DNA of 64,000 nt from Phascolarctobacterium_A sp034086985 (GTDB lineage: Bacteria; Bacillota; Negativicutes; Acidaminococcales; Acidaminococcaceae), in the NCBI GenBank assembly GCA_034086985.1, contig JAXDZG010000022.1:1-64000 (forward strand). Direction: 5' to 3'. The notes under the pieces were generated by a model. It did not search any database and was not told the DNA's origin. It saw only the letters and a list, made by a program, of their open reading frames with translations. This document shows, in pieces, positions 25,544-35,381 of this stretch (the stretch's first letter is position 1; each line of letters begins with the position of its first letter). The position numbers and the translations under genes are program-made.

Positions 25544-26506
25544 TTACAGCTTTACTGCCAGAACCTTTTTATCCAGGCTATGGATAGCGTCTACAAAACG
25601 AACAGTGCCGGTCTTGTAGCGAGCAGAAATAGTATGGGTACGCACGCCATCATTGAAATAGTTCAGACCATGGAGCATGTTGCAGTTGGTAATAGCGGTT
25701 GCAGTAAACATGCAGTCGTCACCCTTTACTAAATCATCCAAAGTCAATACCTTGTTCACATCGGTGATACCCATCTTCAGGCAACGTTGTACCTGCGCCT
25801 CATCCTCAGGGCACAGACGAGCTTGCATATCGCCGCCCAAGCATTTTACAGCAACAGCACCAAGCACGCCTTCCGGAGCGCCGCCCTTGCCCACGTACAT
25901 GTGCACGCCGCTACCTTCGATGCAGCATTCAACGATGGGATTAACGTCACCATCAGTAATCAAGGAAATACGAGCGCCAGCTTCGCGAATTTGCTTCATC
26001 AGCGGATAATGACGTTCACGATCCAGCAGAACAACATTCAAATCAGCAACCTTGCGGTTCATAGCCTTAGCAATGCGCTCCAGGTTTACAGCCATGGGAG
26101 CATCAATATCGATGCAGCCCTTAGCGCGAGGACCTACAGCGATTTTATCCATATACATATCGGGTGCATGCAGCAGGCAACCGCGAGGAGCAATAGCAAT
26201 AACGGCAATAGCGCCCGGTTGTCCCTTTGCTACCAGATTGGTGCCTTCAACAGGATCAACAGCAATATCAACGGCAACGCCGCCAGCGCCAACCTCTTCG
26301 CCAATATACAGCATCGGCGCTTCATCCATTTCGCCTTCACCAATAACAACGGTACCATTAATATTAACAGTATCGAAGGCAGCACGCATAGCGTCAACAG
26401 CTAAGCCATCAGCGCCATTCTTGTCGCCCCTACCTACCAAACGACCACAGGCAATAGCTGCAGCCTCGGTAACACGTACAAACTCCATAGAAAGCTCTCT
26501 GTTCAT
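25544..26506 (-). CDS. glpX: Fructose-1,6-bisphosphatase class II
   Basis: Dephosphorylates fructose 1,6-bisphosphate in gluconeogenesis. It shows the family start MNRELSMEFVRVTEAAA and GRGDKNGADGLAVDAMR, GEGEMDEAPMLYIGE (about 54-68) and DPVEGTNLVAKGQPG (metal and phosphate site, about 82-96). The ATG at 26506 matches the usual family N-terminus; ATG 26515 and GTG 26518 are possible but sit too close to AAGGAG. A weak promoter-like TTGCTA-N17-CATAAT lies about 50 nt upstream. Length is about 320 residues, as normal. Confidence 0.95.
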   Translation of the reverse strand: MNRELSMEFVRVTEAAAIACGRLVGRGDKNGADGLAVDAMRAAFDTVNINGTVVIGEGEMDEAPMLYIGEEVGAGGVAVDIAVDPVEGTNLVAKGQPGAIAVIAIAPRGCLLHAPDMYMDKIAVGPRAKGCIDIDAPMAVNLERIAKAMNRKVADLNVVLLDRERHYPLMKQIREAGARISLITDGDVNPIVECCIEGSGVHMYVGKGGAPEGVLGAVAVKCLGGDMQARLCPEDEAQVQRCLKMGITDVNKVLTLDDLVKGDDCMFTATAITNCNMLHGLNYFNDGVRTHTISARYKTGTVRFVDAIHSLDKKVLAVKL

Positions 26507-26637
26507 AACCTTCATCACTCCTTAATATCTTCAGTTCAATGAAATACAATTCACTATTAACCTTATTATGACACTTTCAGCCCATTTTAGCAACCACAAA
26601 TTAGTATACTCTAATAGATTTATAGCGTCTGCCCATT

Positions 26638-27201
26638 TTACAGATTCAAGCTAAGCAATTTAAAGCCAATCTGCCAGGGCAGTACAAAAACAATATACAG
26701 AAGCAGTAAACTAAAAACTAAAGCCACTGCTGCACGCACGCAGTCCACCAAATACACTGCTTCTAGGGAACGCACTAATAGATAAAGCATCCAGAGACAA
26801 CCCACAAGAAAAATTCCGCCTAGCAAAGGCAGTCCACCCAAGCCCATTTTCCCGGCCAACAGCGCACCCGGCGTCAGCAGCAAAAAGGGTAAAGTAGTAT
26901 ATCCCAAAAGGCAAATCAACCCCACCGGGTCCCCTGCCAGGGCCCCAAAGGTTTCCATAATACCATGGATCAAAAAGCCATAAATCGAAAGCGCTGTCGC
27001 TGCAATTAACACAGTACAGATGATTATGGCAAAGCGAATTTGCAGGGACTGCTCAATGAGCCAGCTATTAGTAATAACGCCGGTAAAAAAGCCCACGCTG
27101 AGAGTGAAATAAAAGGCACTGCGCCAAAGGCAGGGCTGTTTGACCAAAGCGGCCATACCCGTGCCCGGCTCAAAGAGCACATCAAAGGTTTTGCGCCGCA
27201 T
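26638..27201 (-). CDS. Yip1-domain integral membrane protein
   Basis: A 187-residue protein with five predicted membrane helices and the Yip1/YIP family pattern (N-terminal short cytoplasmic part with FDVLFEPGTGMAAL, then LLGYTTLPFLLLTPGAL around 98-112). Function of bacterial Yip1 proteins is not established. It lies 6 bp after sppA and is probably cotranscribed with it, which suggests an envelope-linked role. Confidence 0.75.
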   Translation of the reverse strand: MRRKTFDVLFEPGTGMAALVKQPCLWRSAFYFTLSVGFFTGVITNSWLIEQSLQIRFAIIICTVLIAATALSIYGFLIHGIMETFGALAGDPVGLICLLGYTTLPFLLLTPGALLAGKMGLGGLPLLGGIFLVGCLWMLYLLVRSLEAVYLVDCVRAAVALVFSLLLLYIVFVLPWQIGFKLLSLNL

Positions 27202-27207
27202 AGCTCA

Positions 27208-28164
27208 TCACCTCGTTACGTTTTGTACAGCAGGAGTCTCGCCGGCAAAGCCTGCTTGCAAATGCTGCAGCAGCTGCCCTTTAATCATGTGGGCAATTTC
27301 AGCGCTAAAAAAATACTCCCAGGGCTGCTGCTTTTCTCTTTCCTTCACAGGGGGCAGCCCGTCCTTGCCGGGCTTAATCTTGGCCAGAGCACCTGCCTCA
27401 GCCAAGGCATCATAATAATCGCCCAATTCGTCCACCAAGCCGATATTCTTCGCTTGACGACCGGTATAGATGCGACCATCGGCAATAGCACGCACCTTGC
27501 TAGTCTCCATGCGGCGACCAGCAGCTACGGTATAGACAAATTGGTCATAAATTTCATCCACAATATTTTGCAGAATTTCTTTTTCTTCCGGAGTCATCTT
27601 GCGGTCATAGGTCATAATATCCTTGAAGGGACCACTTTTGATTTTATCGCTAGTAATGCCTATTTTTTTGAAGAGCTCCTCGGTATTCATATAGGGCATA
27701 TAAACACCGATGCTACCAGTTAAGGTAGTAGCGTTGGCATAAATTTTATCGCTAGCGCAGGCCGCAATCCAATAAGCGGCGCTGGCACCGGTATTGCCCA
27801 TGGTAGCCACGATGGGCTTTTTCGTCTGCTCCTTGAAGCGAGCCAGCTCCCGGCCCACCTCTTCCGCAGCAGTAGCACTACCGCCACCACTATCAATGCG
27901 TAGCAACAGAGCCTTGACGCTATCGTCGGCAGCAGCCTCGCGAATTTGCTTCATGATACTACCGCTGGTGACACCACTAGTCTGGTTAAACAGGTTATCC
28001 TTGCTATCGGTACCACACACAATGGTACCCTCAATATTAATGACGGCAACGCGATCAGGTACTGTAACAGTCTTTTCGCTATTATTATTACCCTTTAACA
28101 GTGACACAACAAAGCTGAGTACTGCCAAAAGCAACACAGCACTAATAAAAATTTTCTTTAGCAT
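27208..28164 (-). CDS. sppA: Signal peptide peptidase SppA
   Basis: Membrane-bound serine protease that degrades cleaved signal peptides. An N-terminal helix (about 4-23) anchors it. The S49 peptidase core shows IDSGGGSATAAEE (about 91-103), the nucleophile Ser in GNTGASAAYWIA (about 122-133) and the general-base Lys in KSGPFKDIMT (about 176-185). The 318-residue length is the short form that works as a homo-oligomer. GGAGG precedes the ATG. Confidence 0.95.
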   Translation of the reverse strand: MLKKIFISAVLLLAVLSFVVSLLKGNNNSEKTVTVPDRVAVINIEGTIVCGTDSKDNLFNQTSGVTSGSIMKQIREAAADDSVKALLLRIDSGGGSATAAEEVGRELARFKEQTKKPIVATMGNTGASAAYWIAACASDKIYANATTLTGSIGVYMPYMNTEELFKKIGITSDKIKSGPFKDIMTYDRKMTPEEKEILQNIVDEIYDQFVYTVAAGRRMETSKVRAIADGRIYTGRQAKNIGLVDELGDYYDALAEAGALAKIKPGKDGLPPVKEREKQQPWEYFFSAEIAHMIKGQLLQHLQAGFAGETPAVQNVTR

Positions 28165-28209
28165 AAAGACCTCCTTCTAGTTGCCCCGCAGCTTGCCTGA
28201 TTAGCAAAA

Positions 28210-29835
28210 TTATTTTTGCTTCTTTAAGGCAGCGCCGATAAAGTCACGGAACAAGGGATGGGGATTGGTAGGACGGGATTTAAATTCCGGATGGAACTGG
28301 GCACCAAGGAACCAAGGATGCTCGCTCTCCGGTAGCTCCACAATCTCTACCAAGCGACCGTTGGGCAGTGTACCGCCCAGCTTCAGGCCCTTGCTCACAA
28401 TGGTCTCGCGGAAGGCATTGTTAAACTCATAACGATGACGATGGCGCTCATAAATGAGCTCTTTATTATAAGCCTTTTGGGTCAGAGTATCCGGATATAC
28501 CTTGCAGGGATACAAGCCCAAACGCATGGTTCCGCCCATATCCTCCACATCTAGCTGCTCTGGCATCAAATCAATAACCGGATGGGTTGTTTCGGGTGCA
28601 AATTCAGAGCTATTGGCATCCTCCATACCGCATACATGACGTGCAAATTCAATCACAGCGCACTGCATACCCAGACAAATACCAAAGAAGGGTATCTTGT
28701 TTTCGCGGGCATATTGAATGGCCTTAATCTTGCCCTCGATACCGCGATTGCCAAAGCCACCGGGTACCAGAATACCGTCCACACCGGCCATAACCTTATC
28801 CATATCGGTGCCTGCGTCTTCAATCTCCTCTGCATTCACCCATTTAATTTCCAGCTCGGCCTCATTGGCAACGGCCGCGTGACGCAGGGACTCGGTGATG
28901 CTGATGTAAGCATCCTGCAAAGCCACATATTTACCGACTACGGCAATGGTGACCTTACGGTCGTACTTCTTTAAGATACGAGCAACCATATCGTGCCAAC
29001 CGCTCATGTCCTTGGGCTTGTCCTCCATGTCCAGCTTACGCAGCACGATGCTATCCAAGCCCTGCTCCTCCATGAGCATGGGCACCTCATAAATGCTCTT
29101 AGCCGTCATGTTTTGGATAACAGCATCCGGGTCCACATCGCAGAACATAGCCATTTTCTCGCGCATTTCCTTGGAAATGGGCTTCTCACTGCGGCATACG
29201 ATGATATCAGGAGAGATACCGATGCTGCGCAGCTCCTTAACGCTGTGCTGGGTGGGCTTGGTCTTTAGCTCACCTGCTGCGGAAATATAAGGAACCAGGG
29301 TAACATGGATGTAAAGCACATCATTGCGACCCACTTCCTTCTTAACTTGACGGATGGCCTCAAGGAAGGGCAGGCTCTCAATATCACCCACGGTGCCGCC
29401 GATTTCGGTAATAACAAAATCAGCATTATCCTGCTGGCCTACGATGAAAACGCGCTCCTTAATAGCGTTGGTAATGTGCGGAATAACCTGCACAGTACCG
29501 CCGAGATAATCGCCACGGCGCTCCTTATTAATAACGCTTTGATAAATCTTACCTGTTGTAGTATTGGAATTCTTAGAAAGATTGATATCAATAAAGCGTT
29601 CATAGTGACCTAAATCCAAATCGGTTTCGGCACCATCATCGGTGACAAAAACCTCGCCATGCTGATAAGGACTCATAGTACCCGGGTCTATATTTATATA
29701 CGGGTCAAATTTTTGGATGGTTACCTTATAGCCACGGCTTTTCAACAGACGGCCTAAGGACGCAGCAGTAATGCCCTTGCCCAAAGAAGAAACAACACCG
29801 CCAGTTACGAAAATGTACTTAGTATTAGTAGTCAT
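28210..29835 (-). CDS. pyrG: CTP synthase
   Basis: Aminates UTP to CTP using glutamine. The N-terminal amidoligase domain begins FVTGGVVSSLGKG, and the C-terminal class I glutaminase contains the nucleophile Cys in FFGICLGMQ (about 380) and the His/Glu pair in FHPEF near the end. The ATG at 29835 has AGGGGG 9 nt upstream and gives 541 residues; an upstream TTG would only add six residues covering the Shine-Dalgarno sequence. Confidence 0.97.
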   Translation of the reverse strand: MTTNTKYIFVTGGVVSSLGKGITAASLGRLLKSRGYKVTIQKFDPYINIDPGTMSPYQHGEVFVTDDGAETDLDLGHYERFIDINLSKNSNTTTGKIYQSVINKERRGDYLGGTVQVIPHITNAIKERVFIVGQQDNADFVITEIGGTVGDIESLPFLEAIRQVKKEVGRNDVLYIHVTLVPYISAAGELKTKPTQHSVKELRSIGISPDIIVCRSEKPISKEMREKMAMFCDVDPDAVIQNMTAKSIYEVPMLMEEQGLDSIVLRKLDMEDKPKDMSGWHDMVARILKKYDRKVTIAVVGKYVALQDAYISITESLRHAAVANEAELEIKWVNAEEIEDAGTDMDKVMAGVDGILVPGGFGNRGIEGKIKAIQYARENKIPFFGICLGMQCAVIEFARHVCGMEDANSSEFAPETTHPVIDLMPEQLDVEDMGGTMRLGLYPCKVYPDTLTQKAYNKELIYERHRHRYEFNNAFRETIVSKGLKLGGTLPNGRLVEIVELPESEHPWFLGAQFHPEFKSRPTNPHPLFRDFIGAALKKQK

Positions 29836-29933
29836 AATATTAATCCCCCTCAAGATTACACAAAAATGTCTACGACAAACAACAATATTAAATTATCTAT
29901 AAATTCGCTGCCGAAGCAACGTATTTACCAAGC

Positions 29934-31658
29934 TTACATTCTTTCCGGTGCAGATACGCCCAGAATACCCAAAGCATGGCGAATGGTGTGTCCCACTGCC
30001 TTAACCAGTGCAATGCGGGCTTGTTGCACTTCATTCTCTACGCCCAAAATACGGCATTGGTTATAGAAGGAGTGGAAAAGACCTGCCAGCTCATAAGCAT
30101 AAGTAGCAACGCTGTGCACAGCGCGCTCACGAGCTGCTCTAGCAATCAGCTCCGGATATTCGCCCAGCTTTTTAATCAGAGCCAGCTCCTCAGGAGCCTC
30201 TAAAGCGCACAAATTCAGCTCATCCATTGCCACTGCTTCGATACCGGCTTCGACCAATTGACGACCGATGCTACAGATGCGGGCATGAGCATATTGGATA
30301 TAGTAAACAGGGTTCTCATTGGATTTTTCGGTAGCCAGAGTCATATCAAAATCCAGCTGGCTATCCAGGGAGCGCATGCAGAAGAAGTAGCGAGCTGCGT
30401 CAGTGCCAACCTCATCCATCAGCTCACGCAGCGTAATGGTCTCGCCGGTACGCTTGGACAGCTTCACAATGTCCCCATTGCGATAAAGGCGTACCATTTG
30501 CAGCAGCATGATTTCCAGATTATTAGCATCAAAGCCCAGAGCATTGACAGCTGCCTTCACGCGGGCAATATAGCCGTGATGGTCGGCGCCCCACAGATTA
30601 ATAACGCGAGCGAAACCACGCTCAAATTTATTGCGATGGTAAGCAATATCTGCGGCAAAATAGGTGGGCACACCGTTGTCACGAATGACAACGCGGTCCT
30701 TATCGTCGCCCTGAGCAGTAGAGTTCAACCAGAGAGCACCGCCCTGCTCGTAAATATAGCCTCTTTCCTTAAGGAAGTCCACAGCCTCATGAATTTTATT
30801 GGCCTCATGCAGGGACTTTTCACTAAACCATACATCAAAGGTAACACCAAAGGCTTCCAAGTCTTCCTTCAGACCTGCCAGCTTCTCTTTATAGGCAATA
30901 TCCAAGAATTTAGCCAAGCGTTCTTTTTCTTCTAAGGCCACAAATTCCTTGCCATAGATGCGAATGATGCGCTGAGCTGTTTCGATAATATCATAGCCAT
31001 GGTAACCGTTTTCCGGGAAAGCAATGCCGGTGGGCATTTCGTCCAATTGCTTAACGGTTAAGTCAGCAGGCACACCGCCCATTTCCTCCAGCTTCAAAAG
31101 CTGCAGATAACGAGCGTTAACAGAGGCAGCCAAATTATTCATCTGGTTACCGGCATCGTTAATATAATACTCGCTTTCCACGTCATAGCCGGCTGCGCGG
31201 AGCAGGTTGACCATGGCGCTGCCCACAGCAGCGCCACGCGCATGACCAATGTGCAGCGGTCCGGTAGGATTAGCACTTACATATTCTACTTGAATGCGGC
31301 CCAAGTCGTTAGCGGGCAGGTTCCCATAATTATCACCTGCAGCTAAAATGCTAGCCAACAAATCCGCAGTCCAGTTTTGCTTCAAATAGAAATTGATAAA
31401 GCCAGGGCCGGCAATTTCCATTTTTTCCACGGAAGCACAATCTAAATTATCTACAACTGCTTGAGCAATCTGACGGGGTGCGCAGTGCAGGCTGCGGGCA
31501 GATTGCATAGCAAAATTGGTTGCAAAATCGCCAAACTCCTTCTGAGGCGGTACCTCCAGCATCACTTCGGGCAAAGTACCGGGCTTTAAAGCGCCACTAT
31601 CAATAGCTTTTTGCGCTGCAGCTTTAATAGCAGCAGCTAAAATATCCTTTATATCCAA
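29934..31658 (-). CDS. argS: Arginyl-tRNA synthetase
   Basis: Class I synthetase that charges tRNA-Arg. The N-terminal additional domain is followed by HIGHARGAAVG (HIGH motif, about 130), the Rossmann catalytic fold, KLSKRTGETI (KMSKS-like, about 375) and an all-helical DALR anticodon domain. The start is TTG with AAGGAGAG 8 nt upstream. Length 574 is usual. It is preceded by the DUF1934 and DUF1846 genes; the DUF1934 (ywiB)-argS neighbourhood also occurs in Bacillus. Confidence 0.96.
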   Translation of the reverse strand: MDIKDILAAAIKAAAQKAIDSGALKPGTLPEVMLEVPPQKEFGDFATNFAMQSARSLHCAPRQIAQAVVDNLDCASVEKMEIAGPGFINFYLKQNWTADLLASILAAGDNYGNLPANDLGRIQVEYVSANPTGPLHIGHARGAAVGSAMVNLLRAAGYDVESEYYINDAGNQMNNLAASVNARYLQLLKLEEMGGVPADLTVKQLDEMPTGIAFPENGYHGYDIIETAQRIIRIYGKEFVALEEKERLAKFLDIAYKEKLAGLKEDLEAFGVTFDVWFSEKSLHEANKIHEAVDFLKERGYIYEQGGALWLNSTAQGDDKDRVVIRDNGVPTYFAADIAYHRNKFERGFARVINLWGADHHGYIARVKAAVNALGFDANNLEIMLLQMVRLYRNGDIVKLSKRTGETITLRELMDEVGTDAARYFFCMRSLDSQLDFDMTLATEKSNENPVYYIQYAHARICSIGRQLVEAGIEAVAMDELNLCALEAPEELALIKKLGEYPELIARAARERAVHSVATYAYELAGLFHSFYNQCRILGVENEVQQARIALVKAVGHTIRHALGILGVSAPERM

Positions 31659-31695
31659 AGCAAAATCTCTCCTTATTCTTTATTGCTTATATTGC

Positions 31696-33162
31696 TTACA
31701 TGGTTTCATATACGGGGTCATTAGTTAAATCGATGCCCAGCTTTTTGAAGATCTTAAAATCACCCTCTGTGAGCATGACAGTGGAATGGGCCTGACAACC
31801 CTTCAGCTTGGGCAATTGGTCCAGAGCCAGCTTTGCCAGACTATCCGTTGCCGCACACATGGACAGAGCAATGAGTACTTCATCCATATGCAGACGGGGA
31901 TTCTTGCTTCCCAAGAATTTCGTTTTCAAGCCCTGAATAGGGTTGATATAGGTGGGAGAAATCAAGTGCATTTCATCGGCAATCTTGCCTAAAGCCTTGA
32001 TAGCATTCAAGAGCACAGCGCTGGCAGGCCCCAACAAATCCGTGGTTTTACCGGTAACAATGGTGCCATCATTGAGTTCCAGTGCAATTACGGCGCACTT
32101 GCGCTCATCGGCAACCTGCTTAGCCACAGTAACCACAGCACGGTCAGTAACACTGACCTTGGCCTGCTTCATAAGTAGCTCCTGAGTATAAACCTCCTGC
32201 TTGGTGGCCTCATCCTTCACCATGCGGTTCCAGGATTGGTAGTAACGGCGGATGATTTCCTGACGCGAAGCCTCACAGCAAGCCTCATCATCGCAAATGC
32301 AATTACCCGCCATATTTACGCCCATATCCGTAGGAGATTTATAGGGACAATAGCCATAAATACCCTCGAAAATCGCTGCCAGAACAGGATAAATTTCCAC
32401 ATCGCGGTTATAGTTAACAGTAGTTACACCATAAGCCTCCAAATGGAAGGGGTCAATCATATTCACATCCTGCAAATCAGCAGTTGCGGCCTCATAGGCC
32501 ATATTCACAGGATGCTTCAAGGGCAGGTTCCAAATAGGGAAGGTCTCAAACTTGGCATAGCCCGCCTTAATCCCACGCTTGTTTTCATGATAAAGCTGGG
32601 ATAAACAAGTAGCCATTTTGCCACTGCCGGGACCTGGTGCAGTCACCACTACCAAAGGACGCGTGGTTTCCACATAATCATTCTTGCCATAGCCCTCATC
32701 GCTGACGATGTGCTCCACATGATGAGGATAGCCTTCAATGGGATAATGGTAGTAAACCTTAATATCCATGGCCTCCAGCTTATTTTTAAAGCTTTCAATG
32801 GATTTTTGGCCCTTGTATTGGGTAATAACCACACTGCTCACATATAAGCCCTTGGAGCGATATACCTTGACCAAGCGCAGTACATCCAAATCATAGGTCA
32901 AGCCCAAATCATGGCGCATCTTGTTATTTTCCACATCAGCAGCATTGATAGAAATAATCATTTCTGCCTGATCTGCCAGCTGCAGCAGCATCTGAAGCTT
33001 ACTATCGGGAGCAAAGCCGGGCAGCACCCGCGCAGCATGGTAATCATCAAATAGCTTACCGCCAAATTCCAAATACAGCTTGTCACCAAACTTGCTAATG
33101 CGCTCCCTGATGTGCTCGGATTGCATCTTCAAATATTTTTGATTATCAAAGCCAATTCTCAT
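31696..33162 (-). CDS. DUF1846 family protein
   Basis: A 488-residue conserved cytoplasmic protein. The N-terminal part (MRIGFDNQKYLKMQSEHI) is typical of DUF1846. A P-loop-like GPGSGKMATCLSQLYHEN occurs at about 181-198, and a Cys-rich NCICDDEACCE at about 288-298. The family has crystal structures but no settled function to my knowledge. The ATG at 33162 has GAGGGAG 6 nt upstream; a TTG at 33183 is rejected. It starts just after the DUF1934 stop codon, so the two are coupled. Confidence 0.85.
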   Translation of the reverse strand: MRIGFDNQKYLKMQSEHIRERISKFGDKLYLEFGGKLFDDYHAARVLPGFAPDSKLQMLLQLADQAEMIISINAADVENNKMRHDLGLTYDLDVLRLVKVYRSKGLYVSSVVITQYKGQKSIESFKNKLEAMDIKVYYHYPIEGYPHHVEHIVSDEGYGKNDYVETTRPLVVVTAPGPGSGKMATCLSQLYHENKRGIKAGYAKFETFPIWNLPLKHPVNMAYEAATADLQDVNMIDPFHLEAYGVTTVNYNRDVEIYPVLAAIFEGIYGYCPYKSPTDMGVNMAGNCICDDEACCEASRQEIIRRYYQSWNRMVKDEATKQEVYTQELLMKQAKVSVTDRAVVTVAKQVADERKCAVIALELNDGTIVTGKTTDLLGPASAVLLNAIKALGKIADEMHLISPTYINPIQGLKTKFLGSKNPRLHMDEVLIALSMCAATDSLAKLALDQLPKLKGCQAHSTVMLTEGDFKIFKKLGIDLTNDPVYETM

Positions 33163-33163
33163 A

Positions 33164-33583
33164 CTATACTCCCTCGATTTCAATTAAAAGCTTCATCTCA
33201 CCATAGGGCTCCTCCCCATGATAAAGAGTATATTCCATTTCCAAATGCCATTTTCCCTTGCGGAAGTAGGTATATAAATAGCGGGTGTGGGTCAAGAGAG
33301 AAATTTTTAAATAAGGCGTTTGGTAAAGGCTTTTGTCCTTATACCCCTGGACAAACTCCTGCCTATGTTCCACTGTACCACTACGCATAATAATAACTCT
33401 GTTTTGGTCCCACTTCAGCGTAGTTTTCGTACCCTCTAGGCCGGATTGTGCGTCCTCCTTGTACATCACATAATACTTGCCACTACGCTCCGTCATGGTA
33501 CCCACATACCTTTGCTCCGTTGTCTGGGCTTCACCGTCCCCATCCTTGAGCATACTAAAAATACGAATTTTTACAGGTTCCAT
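33164..33583 (-). CDS. DUF1934 (YwiB-like) beta-barrel protein
   Basis: A 139-residue small protein matching DUF1934, of calycin-like fold in the YwiB structure. Features are VKIRIFSML at the start, GKYYVMYKE, TTLKWDQNRVIIMRSG and a C-terminal YTLYHGEEPYGEMKLLIEIEG. No catalytic residues can be named. It is first in the set with DUF1846 and argS. A 250-bp gap separates it from the divergent putP promoter. Confidence 0.8.
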   Translation of the reverse strand: MEPVKIRIFSMLKDGDGEAQTTEQRYVGTMTERSGKYYVMYKEDAQSGLEGTKTTLKWDQNRVIIMRSGTVEHRQEFVQGYKDKSLYQTPYLKISLLTHTRYLYTYFRKGKWHLEMEYTLYHGEEPYGEMKLLIEIEGV

Positions 33584-33809
33584 TACCCTTCTCCGTAAAC
33601 ACGACTAGAGCCTGCTCCTTTTCGCCAAAAAAACACTGTAACCGAAAGGTTGCAAGCCCTGCAGAATTATTGTCGTTTTCATGCCCGGAAAGCAGCACCC
33701 AAAACGACCTTCATATTCTTCAATATTATATAACAGGCGCTAAACTGCGTCAAGAAAAGTCGTAAAAACAGTTTTCTTCCCTGTTTTTTGTATTCTTATG
33801 CATTTTCTC

Positions 33810-33838
33810 TTGTTTTAATACGCTAAAGCGGATATAAT
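33810..33838 (+). promoter_or_regulatory. Promoter of the putP-type gene
   Basis: TTGTTT (33810-33815), 17-nt spacer, TATAAT (33833-33838). It is 32 nt before the chosen ATG and 16 nt before the Shine-Dalgarno GGAGGGG. Confidence 0.75.
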
Positions 33839-33869
33839 GTTACTATCTATTATTTGGAGGGGATGTCCT

Positions 33870-35321
33870 ATGAATTATACTGAGATTTTCGTCTTTGTGA
33901 TTTACTTGGCATGCATGATTGGCGTCGGCATCTGGTTCTTCATTAAAGATAAAAATGGTGGTGAAAAGACTTATTTTCTGGGCGGCCGCGAAATGGGCCC
34001 CTGGGTCACAGGCTTAAGCGCCGGTGCTTCTGATATGAGCGCCTGGGTTTTGATGGGCTTGCCTGCTTCCGTTTATGCCTTAGGCTTGGGCCAAATGTGG
34101 ATTGGCGTGGGTCTCTTGATTGGCTATACTCTGAGCTGGCTCTTTGAGGCGCCCCGTCTGCGCTCCTTCTCCATTGTGGCCAAGGACTCCATCACCGTAC
34201 CGCAATTTTTAACCAATCGCTTCTTGTCTAAATCCCGCCTGCTGCAAATTCTTTGCGCAGTAGTTTTCCTCATTGCCTACACCATTTACGCTGCCTCCAG
34301 CATCAAGGCCTGCGGTACTTTGTTCAACACCGTAATCGGCATGGATGCTACCACGGCTATGTACCTGGCGGCTGTCATTATCGTAAGCTACACCTTCTTG
34401 GGTGGCTTCTCCGCTGTATGCTGGACCGACTTTTTCCAAGGCTTGATTATGCTGGGCGCACTGCTGGTTGCTCCGCTTTTCGCTGCCTCCTTTATTAATC
34501 CTGCTACCGCTGCTGAAATTCCTGTAAACTACTGGAATCCTTATGCTGACTGGCGCGATATCGTTTCCGGCATGGCTTGGGGTCTGGGCTATTTTGGTAT
34601 GCCCCACATTATCATCCGCTTCATGTCCTTAGGCAAGCAAAAAGATATGGGTAAATCCGCTGCCATCGGCATTTGCTGGACCACCTTGATTCTGCTCTTT
34701 GCTGTTTTAGTTGGCGTTATCGGCCGTATGTTCCTGGGCTTTGACGAAACCATCAGCAAGAACTCCCTCGTATTTATCGCTATGGTACGCCAAATTTTCC
34801 CGGCTTTGATTTCCGGCATTCTGCTTTCCGCAGTTTTGGCAGCCTCCATGAGTACTGCTGACAGCCAGCTGCTGGCCGCTGCTTCCTCCTTCGCCAGCGA
34901 CGTGTACAAGCCCTTGTTCCGTAACGACAAAGCTTCTGACAAGGAAATGCTCTGGGCAGGCCGCTTCGTAGTTTTGGCAATTTCTCTAACTGCTCTCTAT
35001 TTGGCGGCCAACCCCAATGCAGGCTCCATTATGGCGCTGGTATCCAATGCCTGGGGCGTTTTTGGCGCTGCCTTCGGCCCCGCCATTTTGTTGAGCCTCT
35101 TCTGGCGCCGCTTCACCTTCCAAGGTGCGGTTGCTGCCATTGTAGTCGGTGCTGTAGTAGATATCGGTTGGTTCACCTTCCTGGCCTCCACCGGCATTTA
35201 CGAGCTGCTACCGGGCTTCGTAGCTAGCTTAATCGCAGGTATCGTAGGTGCCCTGATGAGCCCTGCTCCTAGCGATGAAGTAAAAGCTCTCTATGACGAG
35301 GCACTCAAATTCGAGGATTAA
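33870..35321 (+). CDS. putP: Sodium/proline symporter (PutP type, SSS family)
   Basis: A 483-residue inner-membrane carrier with about 13 helices. Diagnostic segments are FLGGREMGPWVTGLSAGASDMSAW (helix II region, sodium site), GLPASVYALGLGQMWIG, ARVxx-type AVLAASMSTADSQLLAAASSFASDVYK (about 320-346, with the paired Ser/Thr sodium ligands) and the conserved C-terminal helices. These are characteristic of PutP proline transporters. GGAGGGG lies upstream of the ATG at 33870; translation from 33837 would lack a ribosome binding site and overlap the promoter. Confidence 0.9.
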   Translation: MNYTEIFVFVIYLACMIGVGIWFFIKDKNGGEKTYFLGGREMGPWVTGLSAGASDMSAWVLMGLPASVYALGLGQMWIGVGLLIGYTLSWLFEAPRLRSFSIVAKDSITVPQFLTNRFLSKSRLLQILCAVVFLIAYTIYAASSIKACGTLFNTVIGMDATTAMYLAAVIIVSYTFLGGFSAVCWTDFFQGLIMLGALLVAPLFAASFINPATAAEIPVNYWNPYADWRDIVSGMAWGLGYFGMPHIIIRFMSLGKQKDMGKSAAIGICWTTLILLFAVLVGVIGRMFLGFDETISKNSLVFIAMVRQIFPALISGILLSAVLAASMSTADSQLLAAASSFASDVYKPLFRNDKASDKEMLWAGRFVVLAISLTALYLAANPNAGSIMALVSNAWGVFGAAFGPAILLSLFWRRFTFQGAVAAIVVGAVVDIGWFTFLASTGIYELLPGFVASLIAGIVGALMSPAPSDEVKALYDEALKFED

Positions 35322-35332
35322 AAGCAAGCTTG

Positions 35333-35363
35333 AGCGGCAAGGCAGTAGTCTTGCTGCTTTTTT
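35333..35363 (+). terminator. Intrinsic terminator of the putP-type gene
   Basis: A 9-bp stem with one G-U pair (AGCGGCAAG at 35333-35341, CTTGCTGCT at 35350-35358), followed by a T-run. It lies between putP and the next plus-strand gene. Confidence 0.85.
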
Positions 35364-35381
35364 ACACAAAGGACGTGCATC

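Noticed and set aside
31659..31695. T-box or other riboswitch in front of argS or lysS
   Set aside because: Leaders are very short (15-40 nt) with no T-box sequence TGGNACCGCG. None was found anywhere in the window.
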